Assembly: GCA_025934635.1 (NCBI GenBank)
Contig: JAICWX010000149.1
Span: 1 to 20,193 of the forward strand
Direction of reading: 5' to 3'
Origin: Streptosporangiaceae bacterium
GTDB lineage: Bacteria; Actinomycetota; Actinomycetes; Streptosporangiales; Streptosporangiaceae
Length of the DNA stretch: 20,193 bases
Positions 1-6,496 of this stretch are shown here, in pieces. The position numbers were made by a program, and so were the translations under genes. How positions within the stretch are numbered: the stretch's first letter is position 1; every line of letters begins with the position of its first letter. The notes under the pieces are model-generated. The model had not been told where the DNA came from. It saw nothing but the letters and a program-made list of their open reading frames with translations, and ran no database searches.

Positions 1-7
1 GAAACTA

Positions 8-53
8 CTGGTGGGGCGGGTGGGGCTCGAACCCACGACCGGCGGATTATGAG
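8..53 (-). repeat. tRNA 3'-half fragment, attachment scar 1
   Basis: This 46-bp stretch is identical to 2072-2117, the 3' half of the intact CAT tRNA gene. It covers the encoded CCA, the acceptor 3' strand, the T arm, the variable loop and the 3' side of the anticodon arm. Identity stops inside the anticodon loop, just past the anticodon. There is no D arm or 5' acceptor strand, so it cannot be a working tRNA. Tyrosine recombinases of integrative elements often cross over in the anticodon loop and duplicate the tRNA 3' end, which is the simplest explanation. Confidence 0.9.
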
Positions 54-280
54 AAGTACGGCCCGGTGCATCGTAGGCACTACCTGCACAGATATTACGA
101 AGCGGTGCCACTGATGGCTCTGATCGCACCGTTCGCACCCACGGGTCGGTCCACGAACCGGTCCACGGCGAAGCGCCGGTCTCCCCGTGCCCTGCTACTG
201 TGCGTGACGACGCTAGGAGTGCCCAACCCGCGGCCGCACGAGCGAAGAGCCAGATCCCGCCTCGAGGCGTGAGACGGATT
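54..280. repeat. Conserved 227-bp cassette-end module, copy 1
   Basis: This segment directly follows the first tRNA fragment. It aligns without gaps to 981-1207 with about 35 differences, or about 85% identity by hand count. The strongest blocks are the first 22 bases after the tRNA fragment, a block around 147-174, and the last ~45 bases. The middle block holds a direct repeat ggtccacg at 148-155 and 160-167, which is a candidate for recombinase arm-type or accessory sites. I see no convincing gene. Open frames exist on both strands, but they do not look like known proteins. It could instead be the eroded 3' end of an integrase gene. Confidence 0.75.
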
Positions 281-314
281 ATCCTGATGCTGGACGTGAG
301 AGGAGGCGAGTTGG

Positions 315-668
315 ATGACTGCCGAGTACCCGCAGGGTGATGAGCCGTTGATTCCCATGCCGGCCCTGTCGCTGCCCGCCCTGCGTCAGGCGGTTGCCGT
401 GGTCGCACCGTCCCGGCTACCGGAGTTCTTCCAGGAGATCCAGGACGCCTTCTCCCAGGCCGGCGATGAGGACAGCGTCTTCCCCATCCGCCACTTCTAC
501 CAGCGCTGGGGCGCCACCATCGCCATCGAGCGGCGGCCCTCGATCGCCGCCCGGCTCCACGCCGCCGAACGAGCCCTCGCCGACCCCGACCCCGCGGTCC
601 GGGACCAGGCAGTCCGGGAAGCCGCCGAGATCGTCCAGGCGGCCTACCGCGAGGTCGCGGGTGGCTGA
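315..668 (+). CDS. DUF6247-like protein (putative antitoxin of cassette 1)
   Basis: The predicted protein has 117 residues. An ATG start is preceded by AGGAGG at 301-306 with an 8-base spacer. It is soluble, alpha-helical and acidic, with no signal peptide. The segment FPIRHFYQRWGATIAIERRP followed by AARLHAAERALA resembles the second copy of this family in the window (16149-16499), which reads LLPARYFVEHWFSWVAVERW and AARLHACERIVA. I assign both to the DUF6247-like group by recall of its pattern, without a search. The gene overlaps the next by 8 bases, so the two are probably translated together. An antitoxin or partner role is inferred from the overlap, the small size and the position in a tRNA-linked cassette; the biochemical function is unknown. 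Confidence 0.72.
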   Translation: MTAEYPQGDEPLIPMPALSLPALRQAVAVVAPSRLPEFFQEIQDAFSQAGDEDSVFPIRHFYQRWGATIAIERRPSIAARLHAAERALADPDPAVRDQAVREAAEIVQAAYREVAGG

Positions 669-912
669 GTGGCGCTGGGAACTCGTCACTGATGACCTGC
701 TCGACGGGTTGCCGGCTGCCGCGCTGACAACGGTCAGGCAGGTAGCCGAGGAACTGACCGTCCGTGAATCGATGATCTTCCTCGACGGGCGGGAGTTCAC
801 AGGTGAGCCACCAGGGCTACGCACCATCCAGCGAGGCCAATTAATGCTCGTCTACCTAACAGACGTCCGCGGCGAACGCGTGGTCATCATCCAGGTGAAC
901 TGGATCAGCTAA
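661..912 (+). CDS. RelE/ParE-like small protein (putative toxin of cassette 1)
   Basis: The predicted protein has 83 residues and starts at a GTG that overlaps the end of the upstream DUF6247-like gene by 8 bases. No other in-frame start lies near the junction. The C-terminal half (about residues 50-80) has a run of short beta strands: LRTIQRGQLMLVYLTDV, then RGERVVIIQVNWI. That order of a basic residue, a strand and a final hydrophobic strand resembles RelE/ParE-fold toxins, but I cannot identify catalytic residues. Upstream homology to the decayed partner at 16496 is limited to the first ~10 residues (WxWExVxD). If the pair is a toxin-antitoxin module, this would be the toxin; that is inference. 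It ends 24 bases before the second tRNA fragment. Confidence 0.65.
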   Translation: MAEWRWELVTDDLLDGLPAAALTTVRQVAEELTVRESMIFLDGREFTGEPPGLRTIQRGQLMLVYLTDVRGERVVIIQVNWIS

Positions 913-936
913 CCCCGAACGGCGTGCCGACCGTAA

Positions 937-980
937 GGTGGGGCGGGTGGGGCTCGAACCCACGACCGGCGGATTATGAG
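937..980 (-). repeat. tRNA 3'-half fragment, attachment scar 2
   Basis: This 44-bp stretch is identical to 2074-2117 of the intact tRNA gene and to the first fragment at 10-53. It again ends just past the anticodon, so both scars have the same inner boundary. The encoded CCA is interrupted on its outer base (a936 instead of t). It marks the junction between the two cassettes and probably represents an attR-like site left by an earlier integration. Confidence 0.9.
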
Positions 981-1207
981 AAGTACGGCCCGGTGCATCG
1001 TACGCACTGCCTGCGGAGATACCACGAAGCCATGCCTCTGATGGCGCCGATCGCACTGGTTACACAGATGGCTCGGTCCACGAACCGGTCCACGGCGAAG
1101 CGCCGACTTACACTTGTCTTGCTACTGTGCGTAACGGCGCTAGAAGTTCCCGACCCGCGGCCGCGGGAGCGAAGAGCCAGATCCCGCCTCAAGGCGTGAG
1201 ACGGATC
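981..1207. repeat. Conserved 227-bp cassette-end module, copy 2
   Basis: This is the second copy of the module described at 54-280, of the same length and without gaps. The direct repeat ggtccacg recurs at 1075-1082 and 1087-1094, inside the best conserved block. After about 1207 the two units diverge completely into unrelated cargo. The module therefore travels with the attachment site and not with the genes, as expected of an element end. No gene or terminator was recognised in it. Confidence 0.75.
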
Positions 1208-1262
1208 ATGAATGTCCGGCAACACAGGAGGTTCGCCGCTGAGGCGGCTATAACGGTCAGGA

Positions 1263-1300
1263 TCGACAGTCATGCATTCAATATGCATAATGAATGCATG
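1263..1300 (+). promoter_or_regulatory. vapBC promoter with palindromic operator, leaderless start
   Basis: A -35-like TCGACA lies at 1263-1268. After a 17-base spacer there is a -10-like CATAAT at 1286-1291, which places +1 at 1298, the A of the vapB start codon. No Shine-Dalgarno sequence precedes that ATG. A 30-bp palindrome spans 1271-1300, with arms catgcattca and tgaatgcatg around a tatgcata core. Only the pair 1281/1290 fails to match. It covers the -10 element and the start codon. Ribbon-helix-helix antitoxins commonly repress their own operon through such a site, so this is the probable VapB operator. Confidence 0.7.
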
Positions 1301-1546
1301 GCATTGATTCAGATTAGGGATGTCCCGGAGTCCGTCCGGGACGAGCTGGCCAGGAAGGCCGCTGCCGCCGGACAGTCAATGCAGGCATACCTGCTAGGTG
1401 AGCTGAGCAAGTTGGCCGACCGGCCGAGCATGGCCGAGATCGTCAGGCGAGCGCAGGCCCGAGCTGAGGCTACCGGGTCTACGGTGACAATGGACGACGC
1501 CGTCGCTGCGGTGCGCGCCGCACGAGATCGCCGGGCGGAACCGTGA
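1298..1546 (+). CDS. vapB: VapB/FitA-type ribbon-helix-helix antitoxin
   Basis: The predicted protein has 82 residues. Its N-terminus MALIQIRDVPESVRDELARK fits the beta strand and first helix of a FitA/VapB-like ribbon-helix-helix DNA-binding domain, followed by AAAAGQSMQAYLLGELSKLA as the second helix. The C-terminal part (about residues 45-82) is charged and probably wraps around the toxin. The ATG at 1298 was chosen because the protein family starts here and because the start lies at the predicted transcription start. The upstream in-frame extension would read through the promoter. The stop overlaps the vapC start as GTGA. The role is to neutralise VapC and, with it, repress the operon through the palindrome at 1271-1300. 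Confidence 0.88.
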   Translation: MALIQIRDVPESVRDELARKAAAAGQSMQAYLLGELSKLADRPSMAEIVRRAQARAEATGSTVTMDDAVAAVRAARDRRAEP

Positions 1547-1938
1547 GCGGATATGTCCTTGACGCTTCCGTCGCCGTGACCGCGTTGACCCAACCAGGGA
1601 GTCCGGCGGCTGACCTGCTGTCCGTGGACGACGCGATTTTCCAGGTTCCGTCAATATTCGACGCCGAGGTGCTTAGTGCCCTTCGAGGTCTGGTCCGCGG
1701 CCGGAAGTTCGACCAAGCCGCAGCAGCAGACCTTATCGTCGACCTGATGGTGCTTCCCGTCGACCGATGGCATATGTCACCCCTGCTTCCTCGGATGTGG
1801 GAACTGCGCGACAACCTCACCCCGTACGATGCCGCCTACGTGGCCCTGGCGGAGATGACAGGCGCCGTCCTGGTCACAGGCGACGAACGCATCACAGCCG
1901 CCCCCGGGACACGCTGCGACATCCAGGTCATCAAGTAG
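1543..1938 (+). CDS. vapC: VapC-type PIN-domain ribonuclease toxin
   Basis: The predicted protein has 131 residues, the usual VapC length, and starts at a GTG that overlaps the vapB stop by 4 bases. The four acidic residues of the PIN active site are present: D7 in YVLDASVAV, E42 in FDAEVLSALR, D96 in LTPYDAAYVALAE and D114 in VLVTGDERI. PIN-domain toxins are Mg2+/Mn2+-dependent ribonucleases that usually cut tRNA or rRNA. Its target here is unknown. All catalytic residues are intact, so it is probably active. It is the last gene before the intact tRNA and belongs to cassette 2, where it may stabilise the inserted DNA. Confidence 0.93.
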   Translation: MSGYVLDASVAVTALTQPGSPAADLLSVDDAIFQVPSIFDAEVLSALRGLVRGRKFDQAAAADLIVDLMVLPVDRWHMSPLLPRMWELRDNLTPYDAAYVALAEMTGAVLVTGDERITAAPGTRCDIQVIK

Positions 1939-2072
1939 GCCGACGGACGCGCAGCGTTGTTGCCCCGCTCGTCGCCGATCCGGAGAGGCCCAATCCGGAT
2001 TCGGCAATATAGACGCATCTGGTCGTTGGGGAACCGGTAAGCGTCAGCAGGCAAGTCGCGGCCGCACGTGGC

Positions 2073-2149
2073 TGGTGGGGCGGGTGGGGCTCGAACCCAC
2101 GACCGGCGGATTATGAGTCCGCTGCTCTGACCGGCTGAGCTACCGCCCC
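2073..2149 (-). tRNA. tRNA with CAT anticodon (elongator Met, or Ile2)
   Basis: On the minus strand the sequence folds as a full cloverleaf. The acceptor GGGGCGG pairs with CCGCCCC, followed by discriminator A and encoded CCA at 2075-2073. The D stem is GCTC/GAGC, the anticodon stem GCGGA/TCCGC and the T stem GTGGG/CCCAC with loop TTCGAGC. The anticodon CAT is at 2115-2113. The G1-C72 pair and the absence of three G-C pairs in the anticodon stem exclude an initiator tRNA. A CAT anticodon can also be tRNA-Ile2 modified with lysidine; I favour elongator Met. This gene is the parent of the two 3' fragments at 8-53 and 937-980. Confidence 0.93.
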
Positions 2150-2196
2150 GGGCGTCGGGAGCACATTACCATCAGCGCGGCACGGGCCGGCGCGGC

Positions 2197-3072
2197 TCAG
2201 GTTGCGGCGGAGGCAGGCGGCGGGCCGAGGGTCCGGGCGGGGGCGGGCGGCAGGATCTGGGTCAGGGTGAGGGGACGCTCGGGGTGGCGGTCCTGCTCGC
2301 GCGGGTAGCCGAGGGAGACCTCCTCGAAGCGCACGCCGTCTTCCCAGCTGGTGCGCGGGATGTGCAGGTGGCCGTAGACGACGGCCTGGGCGCGGAAGCG
2401 CCGGTGCCAGTCGGCGGTCTGGTCGGTGCCGCACCACTGGGCGAACGCGGGGTAGCGCAGGATGCGGGTGGGGGCCCGGGTCAGGGGAAAGTGGTTGACC
2501 AGGATGGTCGGCAGGGCGGGGTGCAGGGCGGCCAGCCGGGGCAGGGTGGCGTCGATCCTCGCCTGGCACCACGCTTCCCGGCTGGGGTACGGGTCGGGGT
2601 ACAGGTGCCGCTCGTCGGTGCCGATGATCCCGGCCCGGTAGGCGATGTCCAGGGCCTCGTCCTTGGTGCGCGCGCCGTCCGGGCGGAACGAGTAGTCGTA
2701 CAGGACGAACAGCGGGACGATCACGGCCGGGCCGCCGGGGCCCTCCCACACCGGGTAGGGGTCCTCGGGGGTGATCACGCCGAGGTCGCGGCAGACGCGG
2801 ACCAGGTGCTCGTAGCGTTTGACGCCGCGCAGCGGGAGCGGGTCGCGGGGGTGAGCCCACAGGTCGTGGTTGCCGGGCACCCAGATCACGGTGTCGAACC
2901 GGGCGTTGAGCGTGCGCAGCACCCACTCGATGTCCTCGGCCTTCTCGCCGACGTCGCCGGCTACCAGCAGCCAGTCCCCCGGCTGGCCGGGCGGCAGGTC
3001 GGCGACCCACTGCCGGTTGCGCGGGTAAGAAACGTGCAGGTCGCTGATGGCCAGGAGCCGGCCAGGGGTCAC
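2197..3072 (-). CDS. Calcineurin-like metallophosphoesterase
   Basis: The predicted protein has 291 residues. The metal-binding motifs of the calcineurin-like family are complete: D11 and H13 in ISDLHVSYP, D40 in LVAGDVGEK, N68 and H69 in PGNHDLW, H194 in LVNHFPL, and H235 and H237 in VYGHLHIPR. Such enzymes use two metal ions to cleave phosphomonoester or phosphodiester bonds; the substrate cannot be told. There is no signal peptide or membrane segment, so it is cytosolic. The GTG start overlaps the htpG stop as GTGA, so it is co-translated with htpG. The last ~25 residues are rich in Pro and Ala and probably disordered. A link with heat shock or protein quality control is only suggested by the coupling. 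Confidence 0.88.
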   Translation of the reverse strand: MTPGRLLAISDLHVSYPRNRQWVADLPPGQPGDWLLVAGDVGEKAEDIEWVLRTLNARFDTVIWVPGNHDLWAHPRDPLPLRGVKRYEHLVRVCRDLGVITPEDPYPVWEGPGGPAVIVPLFVLYDYSFRPDGARTKDEALDIAYRAGIIGTDERHLYPDPYPSREAWCQARIDATLPRLAALHPALPTILVNHFPLTRAPTRILRYPAFAQWCGTDQTADWHRRFRAQAVVYGHLHIPRTSWEDGVRFEEVSLGYPREQDRHPERPLTLTQILPPAPARTLGPPPASAAT

Positions 3073-5015
3073 GAGGAGGTATCGTCGGCCGCCGGGGTCC
3101 CGGCGTCGTCAGCGGCTTCCTCCGTGCTCAGGGTGACGAGGAGATCGTTCAGGCGGCCGACGAACGCGGCGGGTTCCTCAATCCGCGCCCCCATGGTCAG
3201 GACGGCCTGGTCGAACAGGACGTGGGCCCACTCGGCCAGGTTCGGGTCGGCGGGCTCGCGGTTGAGCCGCCGCACCAGGGGGTGGTCCGGGTTGATCTCC
3301 AGGACCGGCTGGCTGGGCACGCCGGAGCCGCGCAGGCGGCGGGCCAGGTTGATGTCGATGTCGGCTTCGTTGGCCACGATGCAGGCGGGCGAGGTGGTCA
3401 GGCGGCTGCTGACCCGGACGTCGTAGGCCCGCTCCCCCAGGACCGCCTTGAGCTGGGCGACCAGGGCGGCGAACTCGGTGCTGGCCTGCTCCTTGGCCTT
3501 GGTCTCGGCTTCGTCCTCGAGCTCGGACAGGTCGCCGCTGCCCTGGGCGACGGACTGGAGCTGCTTGCCGCCGAACTCGCGCAGGCTGGCGACCACCCAG
3601 TTGTCGATGCCCTCGCCGTCGCCCAGCAGCACGACCTCGATGCCCTTCTTCCTGAACGCCTCCAGGTGCGGGCTGGCCTTGGCCGCGGCCAGGCCGGGTG
3701 ACAGCAGGTAGTAGATGTGCTGCTGGCCTTCCCTCATCCGGCTCACGTAGTCGGCCAGCGAGACGTCCGGCTCGTCCGAGGCGGACTTGGTGGTGGTGAA
3801 CCGGAGCAGCTTGGCGATGTCGTCCTTGTTGCTGAAGTCCTCGGCCAGGCCCTCCTTGAGGACGGCGCCGAACTCCTTCCAGAACGCGGCGTACTTCTCC
3901 GGCTCCTTCTCCGCGGTGTCGGCCAGCAGCCGCAGCACCTTCTTGGTCGCGTTGGACCGGATGCTGTCGACCACGCGGCTGCCCTGCAGCAGCTCGCGGG
4001 AGACGTTCAGCGGCAGGTCGGACGAGTCGATGACGCCGCGGATGAACCGCAGGTACTGCGGCATCAGCTGGCCCGAGTCATCCAGCACGAAGACCCGCCT
4101 GATGTGCAGCTTGACGCCCCGGCTGACCTGCGGCATGTACAGGTCGAAGGGCGCGCGGGACGGGATGAACAGCAGCAGGGTGTACTCGTAGGTGCCCTCG
4201 ATCCGGCTGTGCACCCAGGCCAGCGGGTCGCTGAAGTCGCCCGCCACGTGCTGGTAGAAGTCCTTGTAATCCTGGTCGGCGAGCTCGCTCTTGGGGCGCG
4301 CCCACAAGGCGGAAGCCTGGTTGACCGGGGATTCTTCTGCGGACTCATCCTCCGACGGCATCAGGATGGGCAGGCTGATGTGGTCGGAGTACTTCTTGAT
4401 GATGGCGCGCAGCCGGTAGTCGCTGAGCAGGTCGTCTTCGCCCTCGCGCAGGTGCAGCACGATCGTGGTGCCGCGGTCCGCCTGCTCGGCGGCCTCCAGC
4501 GTGTACGCGCCGCGGCCGTCGGATTCCCAGCGGACGGCGTCGGCGGCCTCCAGGCCGGACCGGCGGGTGGTCAGCGTCACCCGGTCGGCCACGATGAAGG
4601 CGGAGTAGAAGCCGACGCCGAACTGCCCGATCAGGGACGCGTCCTTGCGCTGGTCACCGGTCAGGGCCGACAGGAATTCCCTGGTCCCCGACTTGGCGAT
4701 GGTGCCGATGTGGTCGATGACCTCCTGGCGGCTCATCCCGATCCCGTTGTCGGCCACGGTGATCGTCCGCGCGCCGGAGTCGAAGCTGACCCTGATCTGC
4801 AGCGGTCCGTCGGCGTCGGGAAGCTCGGACTGGGCGAGCAGTTCCAGGCGGAGCCGGTCGATCGCGTCCGAGGCATTGGAGATCAGCTCGCGCAGGAAGA
4901 TCTCCTTGTTGCTGTACAGGGAGTGCACCATCAGGTCCAGGATCTGGACCACTTCCGCTTGGAAGGTGAAGGATTCCTGGTTAGGCTGCCCCGTTTGGTC
5001 CGTTTGTGTACTCAC
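3069..5015 (-). CDS. htpG: Molecular chaperone HtpG (bacterial Hsp90)
   Basis: The predicted protein has 648 residues, full length for bacterial Hsp90. The GHKL ATP-binding domain is at the N-terminus, with LRELISNASDAIDRLR (about residues 41-56, catalytic Glu and ATP-contacting Asn), ITVADNGIGMS (about 85-97) and the lid and glycine segment FGVGFYSAFIVAD. The middle domain carries the client and ATP-sensing segments, including LPLNVSRELLQ with the conserved Arg. The C-terminal dimerisation domain follows. It is a cytosolic ATP-dependent chaperone that remodels late-folding clients. The start is GTG with GGAGA at 5021-5025, 5 bases upstream. It leads the operon with the metallophosphoesterase and diverges from the GH1 gene. 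I see no clear HrcA or HspR operator upstream. Confidence 0.97.
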   Translation of the reverse strand: MSTQTDQTGQPNQESFTFQAEVVQILDLMVHSLYSNKEIFLRELISNASDAIDRLRLELLAQSELPDADGPLQIRVSFDSGARTITVADNGIGMSRQEVIDHIGTIAKSGTREFLSALTGDQRKDASLIGQFGVGFYSAFIVADRVTLTTRRSGLEAADAVRWESDGRGAYTLEAAEQADRGTTIVLHLREGEDDLLSDYRLRAIIKKYSDHISLPILMPSEDESAEESPVNQASALWARPKSELADQDYKDFYQHVAGDFSDPLAWVHSRIEGTYEYTLLLFIPSRAPFDLYMPQVSRGVKLHIRRVFVLDDSGQLMPQYLRFIRGVIDSSDLPLNVSRELLQGSRVVDSIRSNATKKVLRLLADTAEKEPEKYAAFWKEFGAVLKEGLAEDFSNKDDIAKLLRFTTTKSASDEPDVSLADYVSRMREGQQHIYYLLSPGLAAAKASPHLEAFRKKGIEVVLLGDGEGIDNWVVASLREFGGKQLQSVAQGSGDLSELEDEAETKAKEQASTEFAALVAQLKAVLGERAYDVRVSSRLTTSPACIVANEADIDINLARRLRGSGVPSQPVLEINPDHPLVRRLNREPADPNLAEWAHVLFDQAVLTMGARIEEPAAFVGRLNDLLVTLSTEEAADDAGTPAADDTSS

Positions 5016-5070
5016 CGCTGTCTCCGATCCTGCCCCAGCCTCGTCCGTCCGCTGGGAACTCTAAAACATT

Positions 5071-5103
5071 TTGACCGAACGGGGTGGGTGCTAGCCTCCT
5101 GAG
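5071..5103 (+). promoter_or_regulatory. Candidate leaderless promoter of the GH1 gene
   Basis: TTGACC at 5071-5076 and TAGCCT at 5092-5097 could be -35 and -10 elements. The 15-base spacer is short. The -10 ends six bases before the ATG at 5104, so +1 would fall on the start codon, and there is no clear Shine-Dalgarno sequence. The same TANNNT-N6-start layout is seen before the TetR and GntR genes. The 88-bp space must also hold the htpG promoter on the other strand. Confidence 0.4.
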
Positions 5104-6462
5104 ATGCCATTCCCGCCCGGATTCCGCTGGGGCGTGGCCACCTCGGGGCATCAGATCGAGGGCGGCAACTCCAGCAGCGACACGTGGTTCCTCGAGCAGG
5201 TGCGGCCGTCGGTGTTCCGGGAGCCGTCGGGCAGGGCCTGCAACAGCTACGAGCTGTGGCGGGAAGACGTCGACCTGGTGGCCGGTCTCGGGCTCAATAC
5301 CTACCGTTTCTCGGTGGAGTGGGCCCGGGTGGAGCCGGAGGAGGGCCATTTCTCGGATGAGGCCCTCGAGCACTACCAGGCGATCACCGGCTACTGCCTG
5401 GCCCAGGGCATCGCGCCGGCGGTTACCTACAACCACTTCACCGCGCCGCACTGGTTCGCCAAGCGCGGCGGGTGGCTCGACCCGGAGGCGCCGGCGCTGT
5501 TCGCCCGGTACTGCGGCATGGTCACCGAGGCCCTCGGTGACGGCGCCGCCTGGGCCGTGACGCTGAACGAGCCGGACCTGCCGCGGCTGCTGACCTGGAT
5601 CAACCTTCCTCCCGAGGTCCATGAGATGGAGCGCGCGACCCTGCTGGCCGCGAGCGAGCAGGCGGGGGTGCCGCGTTACCGGCCGTCCAACCTGGTGCTC
5701 CCGGAGGAGATGGACGAGATGGCCGCGGGGATGGCGGCCGGGCACCGGGCGGCGCGGGCGGCCATCAAGGCGCGGCGGCCGGACCTGCCGGTGGGGCTCA
5801 GCCTGGCCGTCGTGGACGACCAGGTAGTGGGCGACGACCCGTCGGTCCGGGACCGCAAGCGCGCCGAGGTGTACGGCCTGTGGCTGGACCTGGCGCGGGA
5901 GGACGACTTCATCGGGGTGCAGAACTACGAACGGGCCCGGTACGACGGCAACGGCGAGGTGCCGCCGCCGGCCGGGGCGCAGCTGAACCAGCTGAGCTCG
6001 TCGGATATCTATCCGCTGTCGCTGGCGGGGGCGGTGCGGTACGCGCACTCCGCCACGGGGGTGCCGGTGCTGGTGACGGAGCACGGGCTCGGGCACCGGG
6101 ACGACACGCTGCGGGCTTCGTTTATCGGGCCGGCGCTGGCGGGGCTGCTCGGTGCCATCGAGGAGGGCGTGCCGGTGCTGGGGTACCTGCACTGGACGCT
6201 GATGGACAACTTCGAGTGGATCTTCGGCTACGACGTCAAGTTCGGGCTGCACGAGGTGAACCGGGAGACGTTCGTTCGGACACCGAAGCCGAGCGCGGCC
6301 GTCTACTCGGCGATCGCCCGCGCCAACGCGGTGGGGTTACCGGCCGCTGCGTGCTCGAGCCTGGTTGACGGCCCCTCACCCGGTCCCGGCCAACGACATC
6401 GATGCTCCATCAGTGCTGTGAGCTGTGCTATTGGGCCGAGGCTGCAGGGACGGATGTCGTGA
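5104..6462 (+). CDS. Glycoside hydrolase family 1 beta-glycosidase
   Basis: The predicted protein has 452 residues, typical of GH1. The N-terminal signature FRWGVATSGHQIEGG includes the conserved Gln. The acid/base Glu is E156 in VTLNEPDL, and the nucleophile is E326 in VLVTEHGLG, where the usual TENG reads TEHG. The substrate-binding WTLMDNFEW is at about 364-372. It has no signal peptide, so it probably acts in the cytosol on small beta-glucosides or related sugars. Retaining hydrolysis is family knowledge; the sugar is unknown. The domain ends near residue 410 (YSAIARANAVG). The last ~40 residues are encoded by a dispersed repeat (6372-6425) and look like read-through, so the original stop was probably lost. 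Confidence 0.93.
   Translation: MPFPPGFRWGVATSGHQIEGGNSSSDTWFLEQVRPSVFREPSGRACNSYELWREDVDLVAGLGLNTYRFSVEWARVEPEEGHFSDEALEHYQAITGYCLAQGIAPAVTYNHFTAPHWFAKRGGWLDPEAPALFARYCGMVTEALGDGAAWAVTLNEPDLPRLLTWINLPPEVHEMERATLLAASEQAGVPRYRPSNLVLPEEMDEMAAGMAAGHRAARAAIKARRPDLPVGLSLAVVDDQVVGDDPSVRDRKRAEVYGLWLDLAREDDFIGVQNYERARYDGNGEVPPPAGAQLNQLSSSDIYPLSLAGAVRYAHSATGVPVLVTEHGLGHRDDTLRASFIGPALAGLLGAIEEGVPVLGYLHWTLMDNFEWIFGYDVKFGLHEVNRETFVRTPKPSAAVYSAIARANAVGLPAAACSSLVDGPSPGPGQRHRCSISAVSCAIGPRLQGRMS
6372..6425 (+). repeat. Dispersed repeat, short one-unit copy
   Basis: The segment from about 6372 matches 16612-16651 closely, sharing cctcaccc, then caacgacatc and gatgctccatc. It then continues with a sequence like the end of the longer copies (agtgctgtgagc against catgctgttagc at 16683). 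It therefore equals the longer repeat with one 31-bp unit missing. It overlaps the 3' end of the GH1 reading frame and alters its C-terminus. Confidence 0.6.
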
Positions 6463-6496
6463 GCTGGGTGGCGGGCACAACCATTGCACCTATGTA

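Noticed and set aside
8..980. The two tRNA-like fragments as functional tRNA genes
   Set aside because: Both lack the 5' acceptor strand, D arm and 5' anticodon stem, so they cannot fold.
66..1199. Similar plus-strand open frames within the two 227-bp modules, as a conserved small gene
   Set aside because: Differences between copies change many residues, the second frame starts inside the tRNA fragment region, there is no ribosome site, and the Arg-rich sequence has no family character.
2284..3426. Long open frame on the plus strand opposite the metallophosphoesterase and htpG
   Set aside because: It is antisense to two well-supported genes, has low-complexity Gly/Val/Ala composition and no family resemblance; an effect of high GC.
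3717..5102. 461-codon open frame on the plus strand opposite htpG
   Set aside because: It is entirely antisense to a complete Hsp90 gene and has no protein-like motifs.
4981..6252. 423-codon open frame on the minus strand opposite the GH1 gene
   Set aside because: It is antisense to a gene with complete catalytic motifs and has Arg/Val/His-rich shadow composition.
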